From Nocardioides salarius (GTDB lineage: Bacteria > Actinomycetota > Actinomycetes > Propionibacteriales > Nocardioidaceae): 64,000 nt of DNA. The position numbers were made by a program, and so were the translations under genes. The first letter of the stretch is position 1. Each line of letters opens with the position of its first letter. The notes beneath the pieces are model-generated. The model saw only the letters and a list, made by a program, of their open reading frames with translations. It was not told the origin of the DNA and ran no database searches. The stretch is taken from assembly GCF_016907435.1 (NCBI RefSeq), contig NZ_JAFBBZ010000001.1, positions 3,720,001-3,784,000 on the forward strand, read 5' to 3'. Of the stretch, positions 49,299 to 59,054 are shown piece after piece.

Positions 49299-49943
49299 GT
49301 GTGGATACGTCGGTCGTCTGTGACATTGGTGTCCTTGGTGCTGGTGGCGGGCGGCTGTGCGAGGACCTCGCCGGAGCCATCCGGGAGCGCTGCGGGGTCG
49401 AGCGACCTCGCCCCTGCGCCGGTCGCCGTGTCTGGATCGGCCGGCTGCTCGTCGCTGCCGTCTCGGAACCCGGCCGGACGGGACGGTAGAGACGCGAACG
49501 GCGAAGGCGGTGGCGTGCGCGTCCTTCCCGACCTGAGCCTGCGCTGCCTGACCTCACAGGAGGAGGTGCGGTTGCGCGACCTCGGGGGCAGGGCGATGGT
49601 GGTGAACCTGTGGGCAACCTGGTGCGGGCCCTGCCGAGCGGAGATGCCGATGCTGCAGGCTGCTCACGACGACCTCGGCGGGCAGGTCGCATTCCTCGGG
49701 GTCGGCACCAAGGATCCGTCCACTGTTGCGGGTCCGTTCCTGGAGGAGGTGGGGGTGCGCTACCCGCAGGTCGTCGACCCTGCCGCCGAGCTGCTGCGCG
49801 CGACCCAGGTACCGGGGTTGCCGGTGACCCTGTTCCTCGCGCCGGATGGTGAGATCGTCGACCAGCACATCGGACGCCTCGACCGTGACACGCTCGACGA
49901 GCTGGTCGCCAAGATCCTGGAGGACGCTGCGAGCAGGCATTGA
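49299..49943 (+). CDS. TlpA/ResA-family lipoprotein thiol-disulfide oxidoreductase
   Basis: 214 residues. Lipoprotein signal peptide with lipobox LVAGGC (Cys near 20), a Ser/Gly/Asp linker with extra Cys, then the thioredoxin domain with VVNLWATWCGPCRAEMPML (WCGPC redox site) and VPGLPVTLFLAPDG (cis-Pro). It would reduce the CXXCH thiols of apocytochrome c or copper-protein thiols outside the membrane. Divergent from resB; shares site 2. Confidence 0.88.
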   Translation: MWIRRSSVTLVSLVLVAGGCARTSPEPSGSAAGSSDLAPAPVAVSGSAGCSSLPSRNPAGRDGRDANGEGGGVRVLPDLSLRCLTSQEEVRLRDLGGRAMVVNLWATWCGPCRAEMPMLQAAHDDLGGQVAFLGVGTKDPSTVAGPFLEEVGVRYPQVVDPAAELLRATQVPGLPVTLFLAPDGEIVDQHIGRLDRDTLDELVAKILEDAASRH

Positions 49944-50007
49944 GTCGAGCCCGTGCCATCGTCGTGGGTGCCTCCCCGGTGGAGGCTGCGGTGCTACGGG
50001 GTCCCTG

Positions 50008-51947
50008 TCAGTCGTCCTTGTAGAAGAACCTCCTGCTGATGGAATGGCTCGGGGCCGCCAGGACCTCCTGGCTGATGCGTCCGAGACCATCGAGCGTGAC
50101 CTCGACGTAGGTCCCAGCGGAGGGAAAGCCCATCAGCAGCTTGGTGGCGCCGGAGTCGGCGGTGCTCCTGGCTGCGATCGGCGCCACGCCCGCGCTGTAC
50201 GGCTCGCCTTCGAGGAACTCAGCCATGCTGAGGGTCGCGGGGCTCGGTTGCGGCAGCCCTGCCTCGCCGTCGCTGGTCACCGCCTCGTAGATGGTGACCT
50301 GGTCGAAGTCGTCAAGCACCCGGAGCGTGCGCTCCAGCAGGTCCTCGGCGGGCTCCGCCGGCCACGGGACCAGGGCTGCGACATTGCCACCGCGCCACCC
50401 CGACGCGGTCGCACGAAGATTCAGGACGTTGTCGCCGTCGGCCCAGTCGAGGGCGGCGACGAAGCAGCCCTCGCCGCAGGCCCGGAACTCCACGGGCTCC
50501 TGCGTCCCGGTCGCAGACTGCAGCTGCGCGGACAGTGTGTAGTCCGGGGCTTCGCTGACGTCGTACTCGTTGCCGTCGCTGGGAGTGGTCAGCCGGACGA
50601 CCACCTGGCCCTCGCTCGCGACCAGGTTCACGCCGACCTGACCGGCCAGGCCGCCGGCGGGAACGGCGACTCCGGTGGGTGGCGGGGGAGGAGGGGCGCT
50701 GAAGGCGCCCGGTGTGGGCGTGGAGACGAGGACGGACGTGGCGCCCAGCACGACGACGAGCGTGACGGCCTCGAACCGTGCCGTCCGGGTCGCGCGACCC
50801 AGCCGCTCGGACCGCAGGGCCCGCCGTGCCGCCAGCGCCATTCCGACCACGGCGACCACAGCCGCGAGTTTGACCAGCAGCGCGCGTCCGTAGCCTGTGC
50901 CGGTCAGTGCAGGCAGCGGCACCAGCAGCAGTGCCATGGTCAAGCCGGTCACGACGATCACCACGAACGAGATCGTGGCGATCTTCGCATACCGGAGCAA
51001 CGCCCACTGGACCGCCGCTCTGGTGGCCCGCCACTTCACAGCAGCTCGTGCTACGTGCAGCAGTGCCCCGACCCAGATTCCGGCTGCAACCAGGTGGACG
51101 GCGGTCAGCAAACCGCCGACCACAGGGAGCTCGATCTCGCTGTGCGAGCCGACGCCCTCGGCGAGAGCAACGACGAGGAGCGGAAGCAGCGCATACGAAG
51201 GCCGCCGCAGTGCGAGGAGCAGGAGAGCGACCCCGAAGCCCAGTGCATGGGCCAGCACGACGCGTCCGGCTGCGCTCTCCCACAGGACCGAGATGCTCTC
51301 CGCCCTCAGTGCCAGCCGGGCTGCGGCCGCTGTGGCGGCGAAAAGACCGAGGAGGGCGCCCAGTTGGGCCCAGGAGCACACGCTGGGCAACCCGGCGTCC
51401 GCCGGCCGGCCCGGGACGTGATGCGTTCGCCCACGAGCCCTCCGAAGGCCACGGCGAAACCTGCCAGCAGCAGCCACCTGAGGCCAGCCGCGGACCAGTC
51501 CGTGGGTTGGCTGGTGCTGGCTGTCTGGTCGCCGGTGATCACGGTGCCCACCGCGAAGCGGTACTCACCTCTCGCGCCGTGCCCGTCCACCCCGGTGGCC
51601 TCCCACTGGACCTGGTAGATGCCCGGCTCGAGCTTCTGGGTCACGGATGCGGTGAGGACCGTGCCACCCTTCTCGGTCCTCGGCGGCGAGGTCGGAACAG
51701 CCGAACCACTGCTGTCGGTGATGGCCACGGCTCGGTCCGTGGAGACCACCGGCTCGTTGAAGACCAGGTTGACCGATCCCGGAGAGTCGGGAACGGCTCC
51801 ATCCAACGCCGGATCGCTGAAGAGCAGGACCGGATGTGCGCTGGCGGGCGAAGCGGCGACCAGCATCGCGACCACGCCGAGGAACGCGACCACGGCCAGC
51901 CGGATCGTGCGGCCTCGCCAGTTCCGTCGGTGGACGGTCCTGATCAT
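50008..51947 (-). pseudogene. CopC-CopD fusion copper protein, interrupted by a 1-nt frameshift
   Basis: From ATG 51947: signal peptide ending ASPASA, then mature N-terminal His (HPVLLFSDP), the CopC fold with the DGH copper motif (VDGHGARGEYRF) and one helix, GLRWLLLAGFAVAFGGL. At 51400-51412, in a GGCCGGCCGGC tract, the reading frame shifts by one; the frame then continues LGALLGLFAATAAAARL with eight CopD helices and a C-terminal extracytoplasmic domain (about 200 residues, with a Cys pair CGEGC) to 50008. One missing base joins the two halves. As read, only the CopC half is made, unless the indel is a sequencing error. Site 3 lies 20 bases before the start. Confidence 0.85.
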
Positions 51948-51966
51948 GGCATCTCCTTCACGTGAC

Positions 51967-51983
51967 TACGATGCATAATAGTA
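51967..51983. promoter_or_regulatory. BlaI-type operator site 3 (divergent)
   Basis: TACGATGCATAATAGTA, arms TACGAT and ATAGTA (one mismatch to symmetry) around five bases. It overlaps -10-like CATAAT toward the plus-strand CopC gene (52046) and TATTAT toward the CopC-CopD fusion (51947). Confidence 0.75.
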
Positions 51984-52045
51984 ATGGGACGGTGGTCGTC
52001 TGGTCGGCGGCCTCCGCATCAATCGGGGACAGGGAAGCGCGTGCG

Positions 52046-52588
52046 ATGGGTCGGTACGTCGCGACGACGGTCTTGCTCGGGCTGCTCGTGCCGACGGCCG
52101 CGTTCGCCCACGACGAGGTGGTCGGAACTTCGCCGCGCAACGGCGAGGAGGTCGCGGCGTTGCCCGAGGAGGTGCGCATCGACCTCGGCGAGCGGCCGCG
52201 ATCCGGCTCGGGCTCGGTCACCGGACCGAACGGCCAGGAGCTTCGTCGCGGAGAGGTGGAGATCGACGCTAGGACGCTCGTGATCCCCGTGCGGTCGGCC
52301 GCCCGGCGGGGCATCTACGAGATCGAATTCCGAGCCGTCTCGCGCGACGGCCACCCCGTCGTGGGCTCCCTCAGCTTTGCACTGGTCCGGCAGCGCACCG
52401 CGTCGCCCAGCCCCAGCGGTGAGCAGCCTCTCGATCCACTAGAGAACCAGGAGCGCACGGACTCCAATGACGCCGGTGGCGACGACGCGGCGTCCACCGT
52501 GTCCTGGATCGGGCTGGTAGTGGCAGCTGGCGCGGCGATCGCCGGAGTGGTCATTGCTGGAGCGCGGTCTCGCAGATCGACGCGGTGA
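52046..52588 (+). CDS. CopC-family copper-binding protein, membrane-anchored
   Basis: 180 residues. Signal peptide cut before His (AFAH DEVVG) leaves an N-terminal His, and the CopC signature SRDGHPVVGSLSFAL supplies Asp and His, giving the Cu(II) His-brace site. A Ser/Pro/Asp linker leads to a C-terminal membrane helix (WIGLVVAAGAAIAGVVIAG). Divergent partner of the CopC-CopD fusion, with site 3 between. It traps extracytoplasmic copper. Confidence 0.85.
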   Translation: MGRYVATTVLLGLLVPTAAFAHDEVVGTSPRNGEEVAALPEEVRIDLGERPRSGSGSVTGPNGQELRRGEVEIDARTLVIPVRSAARRGIYEIEFRAVSRDGHPVVGSLSFALVRQRTASPSPSGEQPLDPLENQERTDSNDAGGDDAASTVSWIGLVVAAGAAIAGVVIAGARSRRSTR

Positions 52589-52686
52589 GAGCGTCGGGCT
52601 CGGCGCGCGGCGGGTTGCGACGATGGCGACGTCGCTCCCCACGTCAGCAACCACGGGTGCAGTCCGGTCGAATCAGAGCATCTTGA

Positions 52687-52703
52687 TACGATCATTCTTA
52701 GTA
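52687..52703 (+). promoter_or_regulatory. BlaI-type operator site 4
   Basis: TACGATCATTCTTAGTA, arms TACGAT and TTAGTA around five bases, 25 bases upstream of ATG 52728 of the tlpA-ccdA pair and overlapping a TTGATA -35-like element (52684-52689). Weaker symmetry than sites 1 and 2. Confidence 0.62.
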
Positions 52704-52727
52704 GATGCTGACTGGTGTGGAGGCGGT

Positions 52728-53357
52728 ATGCGGACGCGTGTGGCGGGTGGGCGGCTCACGGTGGTTGCCGCCCTTTCGGCGGTGCTGCTCGCTGCCTGTG
52801 GCTCTCCGACCACTGGGAGCTCAGGCGGGCCCGGGTACATCACGGGGGAGGGCGTGGTGGAGCAGATCGCCGTGGCGGACCGTGAGCCACTGCCGCGGCT
52901 GCGCGGCGCAACGCTGGACGGGTCCGAGTTCGACACCGCGGAGCACGACGGGTCGGTGCTCGTCATCAACGTCTGGGGATCGTGGTGCCCACCCTGCCGT
53001 GCCGAAGCACCGGGGCTGCGACGGGTCTGGGAGGAGACTCGCGCCGAGGGCGTCCAGTTCGTGGGTCTGAACGTCCGGGACACCGACGACGCCGCGATCG
53101 CCTTCGAGCGCAGGTACCGGCTCACCTATCCCAGCATCACCACCGAGCAGTCGGGCGAGGCGTTGCTCGCACTGCGCGCCATGCTGCCCCCCAATGCGAT
53201 CCCCAGCACGTTGGTGGTCGACCGTGACGGCGATGTCGCCGCCCGGGTCATCGGGCAGGCCACGTACCGCACCCTGCGTGCCCTGGTCGACGACGTGCTG
53301 GAGCCAACGCCCGGGTCGTCGAAGGAGGCACCGGATGTCGGCGGCGACGCTGGCTGA
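52728..53357 (+). CDS. Second TlpA-family lipoprotein thiol-disulfide oxidoreductase
   Basis: 209 residues. Lipobox LLAACG (Cys about 25), then VINVWGSWCPPCRAEAPGL (WCPPC) and IPSTLVVDRDGDVAARVIG. The CPPC site differs from the CGPC of the other TlpA, suggesting a different potential or partner. GGAGG precedes the ATG. Its 3' end overlaps ccdA by 23 bases, so CcdA should supply it with electrons. Confidence 0.88.
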   Translation: MRTRVAGGRLTVVAALSAVLLAACGSPTTGSSGGPGYITGEGVVEQIAVADREPLPRLRGATLDGSEFDTAEHDGSVLVINVWGSWCPPCRAEAPGLRRVWEETRAEGVQFVGLNVRDTDDAAIAFERRYRLTYPSITTEQSGEALLALRAMLPPNAIPSTLVVDRDGDVAARVIGQATYRTLRALVDDVLEPTPGSSKEAPDVGGDAG

Positions 53358-54147
53358 GGGCGTGCAGGGGCTCGTCTTCGACGGACCGTTGATCCTGGCT
53401 GGTCTCGTGGCGGTGGCGGCAGGACTCCTGTCCTTCTTCTCGCCGTGCTGCCTGCCGCTGGTGCCCGGCTACCTCTCCTACGTGGGCGGCCTCGCGGGTC
53501 AGGACGTGCCGTTCCCTGCCGACGCGACGCGAAAGGATGCCGAGACTGGTGAGAGGAACCGGCGAGGTCGCGCCAAGACCGGCGCGGTGCTGTTCGTGGC
53601 TGGCTTCGCCGCCGTGTTCACCGCGTACGGCGCCCTGTTCGGCTCGCTCGGGGCGCTGCTCTTCGAGCACCAGGAGACCTTGATCCGGATCCTCGGCGCG
53701 TTGACGATCCTGTTCGGACTGGTCTTCAGCGGGGTGTTGTGGCGGCTGCCATGGTTGAACCGAACGGTACGGATCAACCGTCGTCCGCGGACCGGTCTGG
53801 CCGGTGCACCGTTGGTCGGTGCGTTGTTCGGACTCGGGTGGACGCCCTGTATCGGGCCCACCCTGGCCGCCGTGCTCACCCTGGCGACCAGCAGTGCCGA
53901 CCCAGGTCGCGGTGCTGCGCTCTCCTTCGCCTACAGCGCCGGGCTGGGCATCCCCTTCATCCTGGTCGCAGCCGGCATGCAACGTTTCATGGGCTCGGTG
54001 GCGTGGGCGCGCCGACATGCCCGCGCCGTCACCGCCGCCGGCGGCGCCGTGCTGGTGCTGCTCGGTCTGCTGCAGGTCACCGGGGTCTGGACCGCGCTCA
54101 TCAGCCGGATGCAGGGCCTGATCGCGGGATGGCAGCCTCCGATCTAG
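53335..54147 (+). CDS. ccdA: CcdA cytochrome c biogenesis thiol transporter
   Basis: 270 residues, six helices. SFFSPCCLPLVPGYLSYVGG holds the first redox Cys (P-C-C-L-P), and GLGWTPCIGPTLAAVL the second (T-P-C-I-G-P). These Cys pass electrons from cytosolic thioredoxin to the extracellular TlpA/ResA. GAAGGAGG precedes ATG 53335 at good spacing. Co-translated with the upstream tlpA gene. Confidence 0.93.
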   Translation: MSAATLAEGVQGLVFDGPLILAGLVAVAAGLLSFFSPCCLPLVPGYLSYVGGLAGQDVPFPADATRKDAETGERNRRGRAKTGAVLFVAGFAAVFTAYGALFGSLGALLFEHQETLIRILGALTILFGLVFSGVLWRLPWLNRTVRINRRPRTGLAGAPLVGALFGLGWTPCIGPTLAAVLTLATSSADPGRGAALSFAYSAGLGIPFILVAAGMQRFMGSVAWARRHARAVTAAGGAVLVLLGLLQVTGVWTALISRMQGLIAGWQPPI

Positions 54148-54208
54148 CCACCGGCCCGCAGCCACGCCGGGGTCGGTACGCCGTGGCTGCACCCCGTGCG
54201 GGGTGCAG

Positions 54209-55174
54209 TCAGACGGTGTCGGTGGGGAAGTCGATGGGGCACAGGTCGGCGGTCGCAGCAACCACGGCGGGTGCGGCGAGGATGCCCAGAGGCGCGAGAA
54301 CCAGCACAGCGGCGATGACCAGCGCCGCCGCCACGCCGCTGGCCCGCAGCGGGTCTGCGGGCGCGAGCAGGCGTCGTACTCGGGCCACGGATGTCGGACC
54401 GCCGGCACCGAGCGCGGCGGCGGGCGCCTTCGACTCCGCCATGCGGACCACGGCCGTGGCAATGCTGAGGCGCTCGTTGCAGCTGGCAGCCACGTCGTCG
54501 GCGTGCATCTCGACCAGCCGCGTCAGGGCCACATGAGCATCGCGGAACACCGGCACCCCCGGGAACGCTCTCGCCAGCGCTCTCGAGACGGCGAGCACCA
54601 GATGGTGACGCGCGACCAGGTGAGCGCGCTCGTGCGCCATGACTGCCTCGAGCTCGTCGGGCCGCAACGTGTCGAGTGCTGCGCTGGTCATCACGACGCG
54701 ACCGCCGTGGCCGGGCACGCAGTACGCCACCGGGGCGTCGTGCTCGAGCACGAGGGCGCCGGTGCACGGGTCGGTCTGGGCGAGGATGAGCAGCGACCGC
54801 CGCAGCCGAGCCCGCTGGCTGCGCGCCAGGGCGACCTCCGCCGCCAGGCAGTAGATGACCCTCCCCAGCACGCTCACGGCAAGGACGGCGCCCGTCGCGC
54901 TGGCTGCCGCACCACCAGGAGTCTCGTACTGTGCGCGCAACGCCGCACCGCATGCCGAGAGCAGCGCGGCCAGGTCGTTGCTGAGGGGCACTGCGGGCAA
55001 CGCGAGTGCCGCCCCGGTCAGCACGACAGCCGCGACGGCTGACACGCTCAGGCTCTGCCACAGGACGATGCCCACCCAGGGCGATCGTTCGATCGAGGTG
55101 GAGCGCTGCAACAACCTCGGCCCCAGCGTCGCGGCGAGAACTGCCACGACGACCAGCGCGACGTCGGCGATCAC
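54209..55174 (-). CDS. M56-family membrane metallopeptidase (BlaR1-like sensor)
   Basis: 321 residues. Helices at about 2-18, 35-58, 95-115 and 285-310; zinc motif HERAH (181-185) preceded by PDELEAVMA, followed by EMHADDVA (third ligand Glu). It lacks the penicillin-binding sensor domain of BlaR1 and is similar in size to M. tuberculosis Rv1845c, so it is a stripped signal-transducing protease. GTG 55174 overlaps the stop of the BlaI-type gene by four bases. Probably cleaves that repressor on envelope stress or copper signal. Confidence 0.87.
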   Translation of the reverse strand: MIADVALVVVAVLAATLGPRLLQRSTSIERSPWVGIVLWQSLSVSAVAAVVLTGAALALPAVPLSNDLAALLSACGAALRAQYETPGGAAASATGAVLAVSVLGRVIYCLAAEVALARSQRARLRRSLLILAQTDPCTGALVLEHDAPVAYCVPGHGGRVVMTSAALDTLRPDELEAVMAHERAHLVARHHLVLAVSRALARAFPGVPVFRDAHVALTRLVEMHADDVAASCNERLSIATAVVRMAESKAPAAALGAGGPTSVARVRRLLAPADPLRASGVAAALVIAAVLVLAPLGILAAPAVVAATADLCPIDFPTDTV

Positions 55175-55557
55175 TCGCCCTCGCTCTTCGTCGAGCTGCG
55201 CCGGTCGAGAGCCGAACGTAGTCGGTCCAGCTCTTCGGGCTGCATCTGCTCCACGAAGTGCAGCAACGCACTCCCACGATCGGCAGTGTCGGCGAGCACC
55301 TCGCTCATGAGCGCAGCAGTGTGCTCCTCACGAGACTGCACCGGGACGTAGTGGTAGGCCCGTCCGACCCGCTCACGCCCCAGGAGGCCCTTGCGATGCA
55401 GGTTGTCCATCACCGTCATCACGGTGGTGTAGGCGAGGCTGCGTTCATGCTCCAGCTCGTCGAGCACCTCACGCACGGGAGTCGGCCGACCGCGCGCCCA
55501 CATCCGCTCCATGATGACAGCCTCGAGGGGACCCAGGTTGCTCACCCGTTGTTGCAT
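55171..55557 (-). CDS. BlaI/MecI-type repressor
   Basis: 128 residues. Winged helix at 1-75: LGPLEAVIMERMWARGRPTPVREVLDELEHERSLAYTTVMTVMDNLHRKGLLGRERVGRAYHYVP; C-terminal helices form the dimer and contain the cleavage site in BlaI relatives. It has no Cys, so it lacks the CxC metal site of CopY and should depend on the M56 protease. GGGGAG lies seven bases before ATG 55557. It is operon-first with the M56 gene; a half-site (ATAGTA 55608-55613) lies in its promoter. Confidence 0.9.
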   Translation of the reverse strand: MQQRVSNLGPLEAVIMERMWARGRPTPVREVLDELEHERSLAYTTVMTVMDNLHRKGLLGRERVGRAYHYVPVQSREEHTAALMSEVLADTADRGSALLHFVEQMQPEELDRLRSALDRRSSTKSEGE

Positions 55558-55596
55558 GTCTCGACTCCCCAGACGCGTTCGTGTGCGGCTCTCATC

Positions 55597-55613
55597 TCCG
55601 GTTCCCGATAGTA
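55597..55613 (-). promoter_or_regulatory. BlaI-type half-site upstream of the repressor gene
   Basis: On the minus strand the 17-mer window begins TACTATC; only the TACTAT arm matches, the other arm (CCGGA) does not. TACTAT here could also be the -10 box. Weak evidence for autoregulation. Confidence 0.35.
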
Positions 55614-55806
55614 GACGACCGGCCGGGGAGTCGGCAGGCACCGTGGGGGACGCAGGGGCTCACCAGCGCCAGACCTTCTGTCGGGATGTCTCGCGACGTG
55701 AAGCCGGAACGTGCTCGACGCCGCCCTCGGACCGCTCGCAGACTCGCTGCGGACCGGGACGGCGTCGACCAGGTAGAGCTGCGGGCCAGGTGACCCGCTC
55801 CGAGCC

Positions 55807-56208
55807 TCAGCCCTTCTTGGTCTCCCAGAAGATCTCGGCGATCTCGTCGATCTTGGCCAGCAGCTGGTCGGCGACCTCGGCGTCGAGGGCGCCCTTGGCG
55901 CCCGAGGCGCCGGCGAGCTTGGTGGCCTCGTTGACCAGCACGTGCAGCTGGGGGTACTTCTCGAAGTGCGGGGGCTTGAAGTAGTCGGTCCACAGCACCC
56001 ACAGGTGGTGCTTGACCAGCTCGGCGCGCTGCTCCTTGATGATGATCGCGCGGGTGCGGAAGTCGGGGTCGTCGTTGTCGGCGACCTTGGCGATGATGCC
56101 CTTGATCGACTCGGCCTCGATGCGGGCCTGCGCGGGGTCGTAGACACCGCAGGGCAGGTCGCAGTGGGCGGAGACCTCGACGGTGGGTGCGAACAGCTTG
56201 GCGAACAT
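55807..56208 (-). CDS. sodN: Nickel-containing superoxide dismutase
   Basis: 133 residues. A 14-residue propeptide (MFAKLFAPTVEVSA) precedes HCDLPCGVYDPAQ, the nickel hook (His1, Cys2, Cys6 with Pro5), then a four-helix bundle (HHLWVLWTDYFKPPHFEKYPQLHVLVNEATKLAGASG). It removes superoxide in the cytosol or periphery. The propeptide must be cut to expose His1; the maturation protease gene is divergent, 49 bases away. Confidence 0.96.
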   Translation of the reverse strand: MFAKLFAPTVEVSAHCDLPCGVYDPAQARIEAESIKGIIAKVADNDDPDFRTRAIIIKEQRAELVKHHLWVLWTDYFKPPHFEKYPQLHVLVNEATKLAGASGAKGALDAEVADQLLAKIDEIAEIFWETKKG

Positions 56209-56257
56209 GCAGGTCCTCTCGTACGTCGTCTGGCTTCTGGCTGGGACACTACTCCGC

Positions 56258-56632
56258 GTGAGCGACACGTCCCCACCCGCTCGGGCGGGTCGAGCCCCGC
56301 GCCCCACCAGCCCCCGGAGCCGGCCGTGGGGCTGGGCGCTCGTGCGCGGCGACTCGATGCGCCCGGGCCTGCGCCCCGGTGACCGCCTGCTCGTCTCCTA
56401 CCGGCGCGCGGTGCGCCCCGGACGCGTGGTCGTCGCCCGGCTGGGCGACGGCACGCTGGCGGTCAAGCGTGCCGCCGAGCGGCGGCGTACGGCGTCGGGC
56501 ACGCCGGGGTGGTGGCTGCTCAGCGACGACCCCGACGTCGGCGTCGACTCGCGGCACCGGGGGCCGGTGCCGGAGCCCGACGTGCTGGGCGTCGTGGTCG
56601 CCCGGGCCTGGCCGCGGCCCCGGCGGCTCTGA
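56258..56632 (+). CDS. sodX: SodX, nickel superoxide dismutase maturation protease
   Basis: 124 residues. S26/signal-peptidase-like: WALVRGDSMRPGLRPGDRLLV supplies the catalytic Ser (about 33) and GTLAVKRAAERR the Lys. No membrane anchor. In Actinobacteria this gene type is paired with sodN and is needed for propeptide removal. GTG 56258 gives the family-sized protein. Confidence 0.87.
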   Translation: MSDTSPPARAGRAPRPTSPRSRPWGWALVRGDSMRPGLRPGDRLLVSYRRAVRPGRVVVARLGDGTLAVKRAAERRRTASGTPGWWLLSDDPDVGVDSRHRGPVPEPDVLGVVVARAWPRPRRL

Positions 56633-56814
56633 GGCGCGTCGCGCCCGTGCGGTGTGACCCACCGCACGGTGGGACGCCCCCCGGGGCGTCGGCCCCGCTG
56701 TGCGAGACTGCGATCACGCGCACCCCGCCCGGGTCCCGGCGCTCCGAGGCACCACCCCGCCCGTCGAGCCGGATCCGTCCCCGACGGCCCTCAGCCTGGA
56801 AAGACCTCAACGAG

Positions 56815-58023
<1,209 letters not shown>

Positions 58024-58077
58024 CGCGGTGCGGGCCCTCACCGCTGCGGGTGGTCGCCGACGAGTAACGTGAGCCAC

Positions 58078-59046
58078 ATGTTCGCCGTCTACGCCGACTC
58101 CTTCTCCTCCGACGACCCGCTGTCCGGCCTGGTGGTGGGCGAGCGCCCCGAGCCCGAGGCCCCCGACGGCTGGACCACGGTCACCGTCAAGGCGGCCTCG
58201 CTGAACCACCACGACGTGTGGTCGCTGCGCGGTGTGGGCCTCAGGCAGGAGGCGCTGCCGATGATCCTCGGCTGCGACGCCGCCGGCCTCGACGAGGACG
58301 GCAACGAGGTCGTGGTGCACGCCGTGGTGAGCGACCCGTCCTGGAGCGGCGACGAGACCTTCGACCCCAAGCGCTCGCTGCTCTCCGAGCGCCACCAGGG
58401 CACCTTCGCCGACAAGGTGGTCGTGCCGCGCCGCAACGTGGTGCCCAAGCCGGCCTCGCTCTCCTTCGAGGAGGCCGCCTGCCTGCCGACCGCCTGGCTG
58501 ACCGCCTACCGGATGCTCTTCACCCGTGGCGACCTGACCGCGGGCGACACGGTGCTCGTGCAGGGCGCCGGCGGTGGCGTCGCCACCGCGGCGATCATCC
58601 TGGGGCGCGCCGCGGGGCTGCGGGTGCTGGCCACCAGCCGCGACGAGGCCAAGCGGGCCCGCGCGCTCGAGATCGGGGCCCACGAGGTGTTCGAGTCCGG
58701 CGCACGGCTGCCCGTCAAGGTCGACGCCGTGATGGAGACGGTCGGCCGGGCCACCTGGTCGCACTCGGTGCGCTCGCTGAAGCCGGGCGGTCGCCTGGTC
58801 ATCTCCGGCACCACCTCCGGTCCCCAGCTCGACGACGCCGAGCTGACCCGCATCTTCTTCCTGCAGCTCTCGGTGGTGGGCTCGACCATGGGCACCCGCG
58901 ACGAGCTGGCCTCCCTGGTCTCCATGCTCGACGCGACCGGCGCCCGCCCGCTCGTCGACCGGATCCTGCCGATGGAGCAGGCCGCCGAGGGCTTCGCCGC
59001 CATGATCGACGGCGATGTCTTCGGCAAGGTCGTGCTGACCCGCTGA
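58078..59046 (+). CDS. Zinc-binding-type alcohol dehydrogenase/quinone oxidoreductase
   Basis: 322 residues, MDR superfamily. TVKAASLNHHDVWSLRG and LGCDAAGLDEDGNEVVVHAV (GroES-like half), GDTVLVQGAGGGVATAAIILGRAAGL (NAD(P) motif) and VDAVMETVGRATWSHSVRSLKPGGRLVISGTTSG. No structural zinc Cys cluster. TAACGT at 58065-58070, seven bases before ATG 58078, argues for this start over the GTG at 58069. It is followed eight bases later by the SDR gene, probably one transcript. Confidence 0.85.
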   Translation: MFAVYADSFSSDDPLSGLVVGERPEPEAPDGWTTVTVKAASLNHHDVWSLRGVGLRQEALPMILGCDAAGLDEDGNEVVVHAVVSDPSWSGDETFDPKRSLLSERHQGTFADKVVVPRRNVVPKPASLSFEEAACLPTAWLTAYRMLFTRGDLTAGDTVLVQGAGGGVATAAIILGRAAGLRVLATSRDEAKRARALEIGAHEVFESGARLPVKVDAVMETVGRATWSHSVRSLKPGGRLVISGTTSGPQLDDAELTRIFFLQLSVVGSTMGTRDELASLVSMLDATGARPLVDRILPMEQAAEGFAAMIDGDVFGKVVLTR

Positions 59047-59054
59047 GCGCGACC

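Noticed and set aside
55171..55557. Calling the repressor CopY
   Set aside because: It has no Cys at all, so the CxC-type copper site is missing; BlaI/MecI type with an M56 partner fits better.
55560..55613. SigR-type promoter (GGGAAC) at the repressor gene
   Set aside because: No GTT at 18 bases from the GGGAAC on the minus strand.
39400..55800. Mobile element carrying the metal island
   Set aside because: No integrase, transposase, tRNA edge or flanking repeat could be found; transfer is suggested only by gene content.
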